DNA from: G963691835 sp963691835
Lineage (GTDB): Bacteria; Pseudomonadota; Alphaproteobacteria; Thalassobaculales; Thalassobaculaceae
Length of the DNA: 64,000 nucleotides
Assembly (NCBI GenBank): GCA_963691835.1
Contig: OY829383.1
Location: 4,278,001 to 4,342,000, forward strand
Direction: 5' to 3'
Shown here: piece by piece, positions 50,492 to 60,177 of the stretch
How the letters are laid out: each line of letters starts with the position of its first letter
How positions within the stretch are numbered: position 1 is the first letter of the stretch
Translations under genes and position numbers: made by a program
Notes under the pieces: generated by a model
What the model saw: the letters and a program-made list of their open reading frames with translations, nothing else
The model's database searches: none
Told to the model about the DNA's origin: nothing

Positions 50492-51951
50492 CACCCGAGA
50501 AGTGTCTTCGCCGCCGTTTGCGCCATGTCGACGATCGGGCCCGGCATCGCGAAGAAGAAGAGCGTGATCACACCCGCAACCGTCATCACCCAGCGTTGAA
50601 CCGGCGCCATCGTCCGGTCCAGCGGCTCGACCGCGTCATCGAAGTACATGATCTTCACGATACGGAGATAGTAGAAGGCGCCAATCACGCTGGTCAGAAT
50701 GCCGACCACAGCCAGGATGTAGAGCCCCTCAGCCACCGCCGCCGCGAACACGTAGTACTTTCCAAAGAATCCCGCGAGCGGCGGAATGCCCGCCATCGAG
50801 AACAGGAAGACCAACAGCGCGAGAGCCATGGCGGGGTTCGACTTGGAAAGACCGGCAAGATCCTGAATGCCCTCGACCGCGCGACCGCCCTGCCGCATCG
50901 AGAGGATGCAGGCGAACATGCCGACGTTCATGAACAGATAGACGGCCAGATAAACCAAAACACCCATCACGCCCTGCTCATTGCCGGCGGCAATCCCGAC
51001 GAGCAGATAGCCCATATGGCCAATGGAACTGTAGGCCATCAGGCGTTTGATGTTGGTCTGCACGATCGCGGCAAGGGCGCCTAGGGCCATGGACAGGATC
51101 GCGACCAGGGACAGGATCTGCTGCCACTCACCCTTCAACTCCATGAACGGGCCGATCATGGTTTGAAGGAACAGCGCCACAGCCGCCACCTTCGGAGCGA
51201 CGGCGAAGAGCGCCGTCACTGGCGTGGGCGCCCCCTCATACACATCCGGCGTCCACATGTGGAATGGAACAGCCGAGATCTTGAATGCGAGACCCGCGAT
51301 CAGGAAGACAATACCAAAAATCAGACCAATAGACGGACCGGCTGGCCCCAAAGCCGCGAATACTTCGGCCAGCTTCGTGAACTCGGTTGTCCCGGCGAAG
51401 CCATAGACCAGCGAGCAGCCGTAGAGCAGCATGCCCGACGAGAGCGCTCCGAGAACAAAGTACTTCAGCCCAGCCTCTGTGGAACGGAGCGAATCCCGCT
51501 GGATTGACGCCACGACATAGAGCGACAGGCTCTGTAGCTCGAGGCCGACATAAAGAGCGATGAGGTCGTTCGCAGAGACCATCATCATCATGCCGAGGGT
51601 GGCGAACAGAATCAGGACCGGGAACTCGAACCGGTCCACCCGCTCCGCCTTCAGCCAGTCGAGTGACATGATGATCGCGAGGCCGGAACCGCCCAGGATC
51701 AGGATCTTGGTGAACTGGGCGAACGGGCCAACCGCGAAAAGATCGAAGAAGACCGGCTCTTCAGACGTGCCGCCGTAGATGAGCACGAGGATCGCGGTGA
51801 CGGCGAATACGCCCACCGTCATGTACGCGATCTCCGACATGATCCGGGGACCGCCTCGGAACACACCGATCATCAACAGCGCCATGCCGGCGACGGCCAG
51901 GAACATCTCCGGGATCGCCGGCGCCATGACCGGAAGCGTGTTCGCCTCCAT
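50491..51951 (-). CDS. nuoN: NADH-quinone oxidoreductase subunit N
   Basis: A 486-residue antiporter-like subunit with about 14 helices. Typical segments are DLIALYVGLELQSLSLYVVA, MWTPDVYEGAPTPVTALFAV and RLMAYSSIGHMGYLLVGIAA, with the conserved Lys and Glu of the proton half-channels (for example K in the VAPKVAA segment). It ends at a TGATG overlap with birA and starts 24 bp after the stop of nuoM. Confidence 0.96.
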   Translation of the reverse strand: MEANTLPVMAPAIPEMFLAVAGMALLMIGVFRGGPRIMSEIAYMTVGVFAVTAILVLIYGGTSEEPVFFDLFAVGPFAQFTKILILGGSGLAIIMSLDWLKAERVDRFEFPVLILFATLGMMMMVSANDLIALYVGLELQSLSLYVVASIQRDSLRSTEAGLKYFVLGALSSGMLLYGCSLVYGFAGTTEFTKLAEVFAALGPAGPSIGLIFGIVFLIAGLAFKISAVPFHMWTPDVYEGAPTPVTALFAVAPKVAAVALFLQTMIGPFMELKGEWQQILSLVAILSMALGALAAIVQTNIKRLMAYSSIGHMGYLLVGIAAGNEQGVMGVLVYLAVYLFMNVGMFACILSMRQGGRAVEGIQDLAGLSKSNPAMALALLVFLFSMAGIPPLAGFFGKYYVFAAAVAEGLYILAVVGILTSVIGAFYYLRIVKIMYFDDAVEPLDRTMAPVQRWVMTVAGVITLFFFAMPGPIVDMAQTAAKTLLG

Positions 51952-51975
51952 CGTACTACCTCCCTCGCCCGCGCG

Positions 51976-53487
51976 TCAGCGCGACACAAGCGCGGTCGAG
52001 CGTTCCAGGCCCGCACCGTGCTGTGCAATCAGGTTGTCCACCGACGGCGCGATCGGATCCAGGAACGAGGACGGGTAGATCCCCATCCACAGCACCAGAA
52101 TGATCAGCGGCGCGAATATCGCGATCTCCCTCGGCGAGAGATCGAGCATGGATTTGAGGTTCTCTTTCTCAAGCGCACCGAAGATGATCCGGCGGTAGAG
52201 ATAGAGCATATAGACGGCGCCCAGGATCACACCCGTAGCGGCAAAGAAGGCCAGCCACGTACTCGCCTCGAACGCCCCCATCAAGACCAGGAACTCGCCC
52301 ACGAACCCGCTGGTCCCTGGCAGGCCGACAGATCCCATGGTGAAGATCATGAAAACGAACGCATAACGCGGCATTCGGTTCACCAACCCGCCATAGGCCG
52401 ATATGTCCCTTGTATGGAGCCGGTCATACACCACACCCACGCAGAGGAAGAGCGCGCCGGACACGATGCCGTGGCTCAACATCTGGAAGATCGATCCCTC
52501 GATCCCCTGTTGGTTCAGGGTGAACATGCCGATCGTCACGAATCCCATATGGGCGACGGAGGAGTAGGCGATCAGCTTCTTCATATCCTCCTGCGCCAAG
52601 GCGACGAGAGAGGTGTAGATGATCGCAATGGCACTCAGCGTGAATACCAAGGGGGCGAAGAAGACCGAGGCTTCGGGGAACATCGGGATCGAGAAGCGGA
52701 GGAAACCGTACCCCCCCATCTTCAAGAGCACGCCCGCCAGGATCACCGAGCCCGCGGTCGGCGCCTCAACATGCGCATCCGGCAGCCAGGTGTGCACCGG
52801 CCACATGGGAACCTTCACGGCGAATGACGCGAAGAAGGCCAGCCAGAGCCACCGCTGCACCTCCGGGTCGAACGGATGCGCCATCAGCGTCGGGATGTCG
52901 GTCGTCCCCGCCTGGAAGTACATCACCATGATGGCGATGAGCATCAGGACAGAACCGGCCAGCGTGTAGAGGAAGAACTTGAACGCCGCGTAGACCCGCC
53001 GCGCGCCGCCCCACACCCCGATGATCAGGAACATCGGGATCAGCACGCCCTCGAAGAAGATGTAGAAGACGAAGATATCCAGGGCGCAGAACATGCCCAC
53101 CATCATCGTCTCGAGCACGAGGAAGGCGAGCATGTACTCGCGCACCGGCGTCTTGACCGCTTCCCAGCTCGACAAGATGCAAATCGGCGTCAGGAAGGTC
53201 GACAGCAGGACGAAGAACAGCGAGATGCCGTCGATGCCCATCTTGTAGCGGATGTCCGTGCCGGGGATCCAATCCACGTCCTCGACAAACTGGAAGTCGG
53301 CCGTCGTCGCGTCGAACTCGACCCAGAGCAGCAGCGAGAGCGCGAACGTGATCCCGGACGTCCAGAGCGCGACCCACCGGCTGTTCCGGGCGACGACCTC
53401 TTCCTCGCCCGGTGTCAGTAGGATGAAGATCGCACCCGCGAGCGGCAGGAACGTGACGAGAGAGAGGATAGGGAAATCGCCGCCCAT
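51976..53487 (-). CDS. nuoM: NADH-quinone oxidoreductase subunit M
   Basis: A 503-residue proton-pumping subunit. Recognisable parts: YKMGIDGISLFFVLLSTFLT, FFEGVLIPMFLIIGVWGG with the conserved Glu, PMWPVHTWLPDAHVEAPTAG with Lys upstream in AVKVP, and KKLIAYSSVAHMGFVTIGMF. It starts 4 bases after the nuoL stop codon. Confidence 0.97.
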   Translation of the reverse strand: MGGDFPILSLVTFLPLAGAIFILLTPGEEEVVARNSRWVALWTSGITFALSLLLWVEFDATTADFQFVEDVDWIPGTDIRYKMGIDGISLFFVLLSTFLTPICILSSWEAVKTPVREYMLAFLVLETMMVGMFCALDIFVFYIFFEGVLIPMFLIIGVWGGARRVYAAFKFFLYTLAGSVLMLIAIMVMYFQAGTTDIPTLMAHPFDPEVQRWLWLAFFASFAVKVPMWPVHTWLPDAHVEAPTAGSVILAGVLLKMGGYGFLRFSIPMFPEASVFFAPLVFTLSAIAIIYTSLVALAQEDMKKLIAYSSVAHMGFVTIGMFTLNQQGIEGSIFQMLSHGIVSGALFLCVGVVYDRLHTRDISAYGGLVNRMPRYAFVFMIFTMGSVGLPGTSGFVGEFLVLMGAFEASTWLAFFAATGVILGAVYMLYLYRRIIFGALEKENLKSMLDLSPREIAIFAPLIILVLWMGIYPSSFLDPIAPSVDNLIAQHGAGLERSTALVSR

Positions 53488-53491
53488 CAGC

Positions 53492-55423
53492 TCAGGCTCC
53501 GTAAACCAGAACGTACCAGGAGACGATCGCCACCACTCCGATCAGCATGGCGAACGCATAGTGATAGACGTAGCCCGACTGGAGCTTCCCGGCCTGCCCC
53601 GCAAACCGGCGGGTCAGGGCGGAGATGCCGTCAGGCCCGTAGGCATCGATGATGCCTCCGTCACCCTGTTTCCAGAGAAAACGGCCGATCGCCATAGCGG
53701 GACGCACGAAGATCGCGTCGTAGAGCTCGTCGAAGTACCACTTCCTGAAGAAGAAGTTGTGGAGCCACGGCACAGCCGCCGCTGTCTTCGCGGGCAGTTC
53801 CGGCATCCGCATGTAGTAGACATACGCCAGAGCGATGCCGGAGAGACCCGCTGCCGTGGGCAGCAGCTTGACCCAAAGTGCCACGTTGTGTGCTGCCTCC
53901 ACGGTGTCATTCTCCGGCAGAACGAAGATCGCAGCCCCCCAGAACGCCTCCCGGCCGTCACCCACGAACCAACCGTAGCTAAGCCCACCTGCCAGTATCG
54001 CACCCGCCGCAAGGACATAGAGCGGGATCAGCATGATGTTCGGGCTCTCATGGATGTGGCTCATTACCTCCTTCGACGCCCTCGCCTCGCCATGGAAAGT
54101 CATGATCAGCAGACGCCAGGAGTAGAACGCGGTCATGAAGGCCGCGATCGTGCCAAGCCAGTACGCCATCATGCCAACATCGCTGTGCCGGGCGTAGGCA
54201 GCCTCCAGAACCATGTCCTTAGACCAGAAGCCGGACAGCAGCGGGAATCCTGCAAGGGCCAGACTGCCGATCCACATCAGCGCGTAGGTGTAGGGGATCT
54301 TCTTCCAGATCCCGCCCATCTTCCGCATGTCCTGCTCGTCCGACAGCGCGTGGATCACCGATCCGGCACCGAGGAACAGCAGCGCCTTGAAGAAGGCGTG
54401 GGTGTAGAGGTGGAAAATGCCGGCTGAGTATGCCGACACACCGCAGGCGAAGAACATGTAGCCGAGCTGCGAGCAGGTCGAATACGCGATCACCCGTTTG
54501 ATGTCGAACTGGGTCAGCCCCACCGTCGCCGCAAAGAACGCCGTCAGCGCGCCGACAACGGTGATGACCATCAACGCATCCGGCGCGTACTCCATCATCG
54601 GGGACAGCCGGGCGACCATGAAGACGCCGGCGGTGACCATCGTTGCCGCATGGATCAGCGCGGAGACGGGAGTCGGGCCCTCCATGGCATCGGGCAGCCA
54701 GGTATGGAGGCCGAGCTGTGCCGACTTGCCCATGGCGCCGACAAACAGCAGCAGGCACAGGATCGTCAGCGCGTGACCTTCAAAGCCAAGGAAGGAAAGC
54801 GTGGTGTCCGCCTTTTCCGGAACGGCTGCGAAGATGGTGTCGAGTTGGACCGTGTCAAACAGCAGATAGACACCGAAAATCCCAAGCGCGAAGCCGAAAT
54901 CGCCCACTCGGTTCACGACGAAAGCCTTGATGGCCGCCGCGTTCGCGGAGGGGCGCGTGTACCAGAACCCGATCAGCAGATAGGAGGCTACACCGACCCC
55001 CTCCCAGCCGAAGAACATCTGAACCAGATTGTCCGCCGTCACCAGCATCAGCATCGAGAAGGTGAAGAAGCTGAGATACGCCATGAAGCGCGGTTTAGAG
55101 GGATCGTGGCTCATGTAGCCGATTGAATAGACGTGGACCATGGTCGAAACGACCGTGACCACGACCACCATGACGGCAGTCAGCGTGTCGTATTTCAGCG
55201 CCCAGCTCGCCTCCATGGTGCCGGAGGAGATCCAGGTGAACAGTTCTACCGTGTGGGCATTGCCGCCAAGGGCCACGTCGACGAAGCCGATGATGCCGAA
55301 GATCATCGACAGGCCCATCAGCCCGCAAGTGACGATCTGCGACCCTCGGTCCCCGAGCTGCCGGCCGAAAAACCCGGCCAGAATGGCGCCCAGAAGCGGC
55401 AGAAAGACGATGGCTGCGTACAT
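53492..55423 (-). CDS. nuoL: NADH-quinone oxidoreductase subunit L
   Basis: A 643-residue distal pump subunit with the antiporter core (FFGWEGVGVASYLLIGFWYT, HTWLPDAMEGPTPVSALIHA, KRVIAYSTCSQLGYMFFACG) and a C-terminal region, from about residue 520, that forms the long lateral helix and last membrane helix in complex I. Length is normal. It is 4 bases from nuoK on one side and nuoM on the other. Confidence 0.97.
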   Translation of the reverse strand: MYAAIVFLPLLGAILAGFFGRQLGDRGSQIVTCGLMGLSMIFGIIGFVDVALGGNAHTVELFTWISSGTMEASWALKYDTLTAVMVVVVTVVSTMVHVYSIGYMSHDPSKPRFMAYLSFFTFSMLMLVTADNLVQMFFGWEGVGVASYLLIGFWYTRPSANAAAIKAFVVNRVGDFGFALGIFGVYLLFDTVQLDTIFAAVPEKADTTLSFLGFEGHALTILCLLLFVGAMGKSAQLGLHTWLPDAMEGPTPVSALIHAATMVTAGVFMVARLSPMMEYAPDALMVITVVGALTAFFAATVGLTQFDIKRVIAYSTCSQLGYMFFACGVSAYSAGIFHLYTHAFFKALLFLGAGSVIHALSDEQDMRKMGGIWKKIPYTYALMWIGSLALAGFPLLSGFWSKDMVLEAAYARHSDVGMMAYWLGTIAAFMTAFYSWRLLIMTFHGEARASKEVMSHIHESPNIMLIPLYVLAAGAILAGGLSYGWFVGDGREAFWGAAIFVLPENDTVEAAHNVALWVKLLPTAAGLSGIALAYVYYMRMPELPAKTAAAVPWLHNFFFRKWYFDELYDAIFVRPAMAIGRFLWKQGDGGIIDAYGPDGISALTRRFAGQAGKLQSGYVYHYAFAMLIGVVAIVSWYVLVYGA

Positions 55424-55427
55424 CCGG

Positions 55428-55739
55428 TCAGCCCTTCATCATGTTGATGTCCTCAACCGCGATGGACCCGCGGTTTCGGAAGTAGACGACGAGGATCGCC
55501 AAACCAATCGCGGCCTCGGCGGCGGCGACGGTCAGCACGAACATGGTGAAGATCTGCCCCACCAGGTCTCCCAGGTGGGTGGAGAAGGCGACAAAGTTGA
55601 TGTTGACCGCGAGCAGCATCAGCTCGATCGACATCAGAATGATGATCACGTTCTTCCGGTTCAGGAAGATCCCGAAGATCCCCATGGTGAAGAGGATGGC
55701 GCCGACCGTCAGATAGTGGGCGAGACCGATCTCAAGCAT
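55428..55739 (-). CDS. nuoK: NADH-quinone oxidoreductase subunit K
   Basis: A 103-residue three-helix protein: GLAHYLTVGAILFTMGIFGI, ILMSIELMLLAVNINFVAFS with the proton-channel Glu, and AAAEAAIGLAILVVYFRNRG with the second Glu. The ATG at 55739 overlaps the nuoJ stop (ATGA). Normal length for the family. Confidence 0.97.
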   Translation of the reverse strand: MLEIGLAHYLTVGAILFTMGIFGIFLNRKNVIIILMSIELMLLAVNINFVAFSTHLGDLVGQIFTMFVLTVAAAEAAIGLAILVVYFRNRGSIAVEDINMMKG

Positions 55740-56347
55740 CAGACCCCACTCCCCTTCTCGACGTTCACGACTTCCACCGCGGCTTCGCGCGGACGCGCCA
55801 CCTGCTCCGCGATCACCTGGCGGCGCACGCCGGCCCGCTGACGCAAGGTCAGCACGATTGCGCCAATCATCGCGACCAAGAGCACCATGCCGGAGGCTTG
55901 GAAGAGGTAGAAATAGCGGGTGTAGAGGACCTGACCGATGGCGTGGGTGTTCGTTGGACCGCCCGTATCCGGCACCGGAACGCCCATTTGTAACTCAGGC
56001 GCCGCCGTCCACGCTCCAAGCACCAGAACCAGTTCACAGACCAGGATCACGCCGATCAGCGCCCCGAGCGGGAGGTACTGCATAAACCCTTGTCGTAGCT
56101 CGACGAAATTGATGTCGAGCATCATCACGACGAAGAGGAAGAGGACAGCAACAGCCCCCACATAGACGACCACCAGGATCATCGCCAGGAACTCGGCGCC
56201 CATCAGCACAAAGAGACCGGCCGCGTTGAAGAACGCGAGAATCAGGAACAGGACCGAGTGCACCGGGTTCCGGGAGGAGACGACCATAACGCCGGACGCG
56301 ATGGCGACGGCCGCGAACAGATAGAAGGCTAGCGCCTGAATAATCAT
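55739..56347 (-). CDS. nuoJ: NADH-quinone oxidoreductase subunit J
   Basis: The ATG at 56347 is preferred to a GTG at 56356. The 202-residue subunit has five helices, with ASGVMVVSSRNPVHSVLFLI and MILVVVYVGAVAVLFLFVVM (the conserved pi-bulge helix with Tyr and Gly) as the signature. The C-terminal 25 residues are a charged tail. Coupled to nuoK. Confidence 0.95.
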   Translation of the reverse strand: MIIQALAFYLFAAVAIASGVMVVSSRNPVHSVLFLILAFFNAAGLFVLMGAEFLAMILVVVYVGAVAVLFLFVVMMLDINFVELRQGFMQYLPLGALIGVILVCELVLVLGAWTAAPELQMGVPVPDTGGPTNTHAIGQVLYTRYFYLFQASGMVLLVAMIGAIVLTLRQRAGVRRQVIAEQVARPREAAVEVVNVEKGSGV

Positions 56348-56475
56348 TCCCGGCACCCCCGCCTTGGACTGGTGGTCTTTTCGATCATGGACACGTGCGG
56401 TCCCCCGTCCCCGTCTTCTCTTGCTTCACCGTGCGCCCGCGTCCCCCGATCGGCTGGCACACTGCCGGTCCCACC

Positions 56476-56964
56476 TCAGCGGTACGGCGCATCCTTTGCC
56501 AAATTGGCGCCGATCTCGGCCTCCCAACGGTCCCCGTTCGAGAGCAGCTTGTCCTTGTTGTAGAACAGCTCTTCCCGGGTTTCCGTCGCGAACTCGAAAT
56601 TCGGCCCTTCAACGATCGCATCGACCGGGCATGCCTCTTGGCAGAAACCGCAGTAGATGCATTTCGTCATGTCGATGTCGTAGCGCGTCGTCCGCCGCGA
56701 GCCGTCGTCGCGGGGTTCCGCCTCGATCGTGATCGCCTGGGCAGGACAGATCGCCTCGCACAGCTTGCAGGCAATGCAGCGCTCTTCCCCATTCGGATAC
56801 CGGCGGAGCGCATGCTCCCCCCGGGATCGCGGGCTGATCGGCCCCTTCTCATAGGGATAGTTGATCGTGACCTTAGGCTTGAAGAAGTACTTTAGCGTCA
56901 GCCACATGCCCGACAGCAACTCGGACAGCAGCAAGCCCCGCACCGTGCGATCCATCGACGACAT
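56476..56964 (-). CDS. nuoI: NADH-quinone oxidoreductase subunit I (two 4Fe-4S)
   Basis: A 162-residue ferredoxin-like subunit. Two CxxCxxCxxxCP motifs are visible: CIACKLCEAICPAQAI and CIYCGFCQEACPVDAIVEGP, binding clusters N6a and N6b that carry electrons to N2 in NuoB. The N-terminal helix LKYFFKPKVTINYPYEKGP is typical. The gene is 54 bases from nuoH and 128 bases from nuoJ. The gap toward nuoJ is unusually long for this operon. Confidence 0.97.
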   Translation of the reverse strand: MSSMDRTVRGLLLSELLSGMWLTLKYFFKPKVTINYPYEKGPISPRSRGEHALRRYPNGEERCIACKLCEAICPAQAITIEAEPRDDGSRRTTRYDIDMTKCIYCGFCQEACPVDAIVEGPNFEFATETREELFYNKDKLLSNGDRWEAEIGANLAKDAPYR

Positions 56965-57018
56965 TGTCTCACCCTCTCCCGAGCGGTTGCTGCATCAGGA
57001 CTTGTCTCATCACGGCCC

Positions 57019-58038
57019 TCACCCTCCGACCGGCGTCGGCACGATGTCGAACGCGACCAGAACGCCGGACGTCACAACAACCCAGATCAGCGACGCCGGA
57101 AGGAAGACCTTCCAGCCAAGGCGCATCAACTGGTCATAGCGATAGCGCGGGAACGTCGCTCGTACCCACAGGAACACGAAGAGACAGAACGCAATCTTCA
57201 GAAAGAACCAGATCGGCCCGGGGATCCACGTGAAAGGCGCCACGTCAAAGGGCGGCAACCATCCCCCGAGGAACAGGATCGCGGTCATCGCGCTCATCAG
57301 GATCATGTTCGCGTACTCTCCGAGGAAGAACAGCGCGAACGTCATTGATGAGTATTCGACGAAGTATCCGGCAACGAGTTCCGACTCACCCTCCGGAAGG
57401 TCGAACGGCGCGCGGTTCGTCTCCGCGAGTGCCGAGACGAAGAAGATCACGAACATCGGCAGCAGCGGGATGGCGAACCAAACGGTTTTCTGCGCCTCGA
57501 CGATCGCCGACAGGTTCAGCGACCCCACGCACAGCAAAACGGTGATGATCACGAAGCCGATCGAGACCTCATAGGAGACCATCTGTGCTGCCGACCGAAG
57601 CGCACCAAGGAAGGCGTATTTAGAGTTGCTGGCCCAGCCGGCCATGATCACGCCATAGACGCCGAGCGAGGAGATCGCGAAGAGGTAGAGAACGCCCACA
57701 TTAATGTCGGCGAGAACCATTCCTGCGTCGAACGGGATCACCGCCCAGGCAATCAGGCTGAGAATGAATGTCAGCATCGGCGCGAAGACGAAGACCAGCT
57801 TGTTGGAGCCAGCCGGAAGGATCGTCTCCTTCACCAGAAGCTTCACACCATCCGCGATCGGCTGACCAAGACCGAAGGGCCCGACCACGTTCGGGCCCTT
57901 ACGAAGCTGAACGGCGCCAATCACTTTGCGCTCGAAATAGGTCAGGTACGCCACCGCCACCAGAAGGGGGACGATGATGGCCAGGATCTGGGCCAAAATG
58001 ATCGCCGTTGGAAGGACGTAGCCGTCGATGAAGGTCAT
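57019..58038 (-). CDS. nuoH: NADH-quinone oxidoreductase subunit H
   Basis: The ATG at 58038 follows GAGG by eight bases and gives 339 residues, a normal length; the frame upstream to 58128 lies in the nuoG end. Eight helices are visible, with the quinone-site loop ERKVIGAVQLRKGPNVVGPF, the E-channel part ETNRAPFDLPEGESELVAGY and LFFLGEYANMILMSAMTAIL. Confidence 0.97.
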   Translation of the reverse strand: MTFIDGYVLPTAIILAQILAIIVPLLVAVAYLTYFERKVIGAVQLRKGPNVVGPFGLGQPIADGVKLLVKETILPAGSNKLVFVFAPMLTFILSLIAWAVIPFDAGMVLADINVGVLYLFAISSLGVYGVIMAGWASNSKYAFLGALRSAAQMVSYEVSIGFVIITVLLCVGSLNLSAIVEAQKTVWFAIPLLPMFVIFFVSALAETNRAPFDLPEGESELVAGYFVEYSSMTFALFFLGEYANMILMSAMTAILFLGGWLPPFDVAPFTWIPGPIWFFLKIAFCLFVFLWVRATFPRYRYDQLMRLGWKVFLPASLIWVVVTSGVLVAFDIVPTPVGG

Positions 58039-58051
58039 TGTCATCGCCTCG

Positions 58052-60163
58052 TCACCCGTCCGTCCCCGTCTTCGCCGCCTCGCCGGAGACGAAGACTTCC
58101 GTGCACTCCGCCATCGTGGCGGAGGCACGGCTGATCGGGTCGGTCATGTAGAAATTCTCAATCGGCGAGACGAACGGCGCGCTGTCCATCGACCCTGAGG
58201 TCCCGAAGTCGCCCCATTCTGCTGGCTCCAGCGTGTCGACGGCCGCGAACACCGGATGCGCTTCAAACAGGGCGGCGCGCAGATCCTCAAGCGAGTCGTA
58301 GGGGAGTGCTGTGCCCAGCGCCGCAGAAACGGCCCGGAGGATCTTCCAGTCCTCCCGCGCCTCACCTGGCGGAAATGCCGCCATCGAAGCGACCTGAACC
58401 CGGCCCTCCGTATTCACGTAAAGCGCATCCTTTTCGGTGTAGGCCGCCCCGGGCAGGATCACGTCCGCCGCGTGGGCCCCTCGATCGCCGTGGTGTCCCT
58501 GATAGATCACGAAAGCTTTCTCGAGACGGCTGGCATCGACCTCGTCGGCGCCGAACAGCCAAACCACGTCGATCTCGCCAGCCTCGGCGCCCGCTAGAAT
58601 GCCAGCCACATCGCGGTCGCCCTCTCCCGGAACGAAACCGACGTCCAAACCGCCTACCCGTCCGGCAGCGGTGTGCAGCACGTTGAAACCGTTCCAACCT
58701 TCAACCGCATTGCCCTCTTCATCCGTAGACGGGGCGACAATCATGCCCGTTGCATCGGCAATGCTGCGGGCCGCGGCAAGGACCGCCGCACCGTCGGCCC
58801 GGCTGAGAGCGCCTTGACCGACGATGATCATTGGACGCTTGGCTTCCTTCAGGGTCTCCGCGAAGGGATGCGAGCCGTCTGCGATCTGCGACAGCGTCTC
58901 GGGACCTGCACCGAGCATGTCCACGTCAAACGTCAGATCGACCGCCGGTCCAACCGCCGCGATCGCAACATCGCCCCGCATCCAGCGTTTGCGGATCCGT
59001 GCATTCACCAGCGGTGCTTCCCACCGGGGATTGGTGCCAACCAAAAGGATGGCATCCGCCTCCTCAATCCCGGCGATCCCGGAATTGAAGATGTACCCGG
59101 CGCGCGTTCCTGCATCGAGGGCCGCACCGTCCTGGCGACAGTCGATGTTTGACGATCCGAGGCCGGACATCACGGATTTGAGCGCGAACAACGACTCTAC
59201 GTCGGCGAGGTCGCCCGCGATGGCGGCGATGCGGTCTCCAGCCTTCCCTTTCATCGCACCCGCGATGGCCTGGAACGCCTCGTCCCAGCTCGCCGGGGCG
59301 AGTTTGCCGTCCTGGCCACGGACAAACGGGCGATCGAGCCTCTGACGCTTCAAGCCGTCACAGGCGTAGCGCGTCTTGTCCGAGATCCATTCCTCGTTCA
59401 CGTCCTCATGGAGCCGCGGCAGAACCCGCAGAACCTCAGAGCCGCGGGTATCCACCCGAATATTGGAGCCGACCGCATCCATGACATCGATCGTCTCGGT
59501 TTTCCGCAGCTCCCACGGCCGGGCAACAAAGGCATAGGGTTTTGACGTCAACGCGCCGACAGGACAGAGGTCGATGACGTTAGCCGACAACTCGCTGGCG
59601 ATCGCCTTCTCAAGATACGTGGTGATCTCCGCCTGCTCACCCCGGCCGAGAAGGCCCATATCCGTCACACCGGCAACCTCGGTCGAGAACCGGACGCAGC
59701 GTGTGCAGTGGATACAGCGGGTCATAATCGTCTTGACCAGCGGCCCCATATGCTTGTCGGAGACCGAGCGCTTGTACTCGTCGTAGCGACTGAAATGGTG
59801 GCCATATCCCATGGCCTGATCCTGAAGATCGCACTCCCCGCCCTGGTCACAAATCGGGCAATCCAACGGATGGTTGATCAGAAGAAATTCCATCACGCCG
59901 TGGCGCGCCTTCTCCACCATTTCCGTATCGGTGCGGACCTCTTGCCCCTCGGCCACCGGCATGTGGCAGCTTGCCTGGGGTTTCGGCGGTCCAGGCTTCA
60001 CCTCGACCAGACACATGCGGCAGTTGCCGGCGATCGACAGCCGCTCGTGATAGCAGAAGCGCGGAATCTCATAACCCGCCGCCTCACAAGCCTGAAGCAC
60101 GTTGGCGCCACGCGGCATCTCGACTTCGATGCCGTTGACCGTGAGCTTGACCGTATCCGTCAT
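58052..60163 (-). CDS. nuoG: NADH-quinone oxidoreductase subunit G
   Basis: The ATG at 60163 gives 703 residues. The N-terminal part is a 2Fe-2S ferredoxin (FCYHERLSIAGNCRMCLVEV with Cys at the N1b positions), then the His-Cys3 cluster N5 region CPICDQGGECDLQDQAMGYG and the 4Fe-4S set TRCIHCTRCVRF, followed by a molybdopterin-oxidoreductase-like domain to about residue 690 that has lost the cofactor. The gene is 13 bases after the nuoF-side neighbour in the same strand. Confidence 0.96.
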   Translation of the reverse strand: MTDTVKLTVNGIEVEMPRGANVLQACEAAGYEIPRFCYHERLSIAGNCRMCLVEVKPGPPKPQASCHMPVAEGQEVRTDTEMVEKARHGVMEFLLINHPLDCPICDQGGECDLQDQAMGYGHHFSRYDEYKRSVSDKHMGPLVKTIMTRCIHCTRCVRFSTEVAGVTDMGLLGRGEQAEITTYLEKAIASELSANVIDLCPVGALTSKPYAFVARPWELRKTETIDVMDAVGSNIRVDTRGSEVLRVLPRLHEDVNEEWISDKTRYACDGLKRQRLDRPFVRGQDGKLAPASWDEAFQAIAGAMKGKAGDRIAAIAGDLADVESLFALKSVMSGLGSSNIDCRQDGAALDAGTRAGYIFNSGIAGIEEADAILLVGTNPRWEAPLVNARIRKRWMRGDVAIAAVGPAVDLTFDVDMLGAGPETLSQIADGSHPFAETLKEAKRPMIIVGQGALSRADGAAVLAAARSIADATGMIVAPSTDEEGNAVEGWNGFNVLHTAAGRVGGLDVGFVPGEGDRDVAGILAGAEAGEIDVVWLFGADEVDASRLEKAFVIYQGHHGDRGAHAADVILPGAAYTEKDALYVNTEGRVQVASMAAFPPGEAREDWKILRAVSAALGTALPYDSLEDLRAALFEAHPVFAAVDTLEPAEWGDFGTSGSMDSAPFVSPIENFYMTDPISRASATMAECTEVFVSGEAAKTGTDG

Positions 60164-60177
60164 CCTATCGCCCCCGC

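Noticed and set aside
53252..54427. Long plus-strand frame of 391 codons.
   Set aside because: It is antisense to nuoM and nuoL, has a basic, Arg- and His-rich composition without protein character, and results from the codon bias of the genes beneath.
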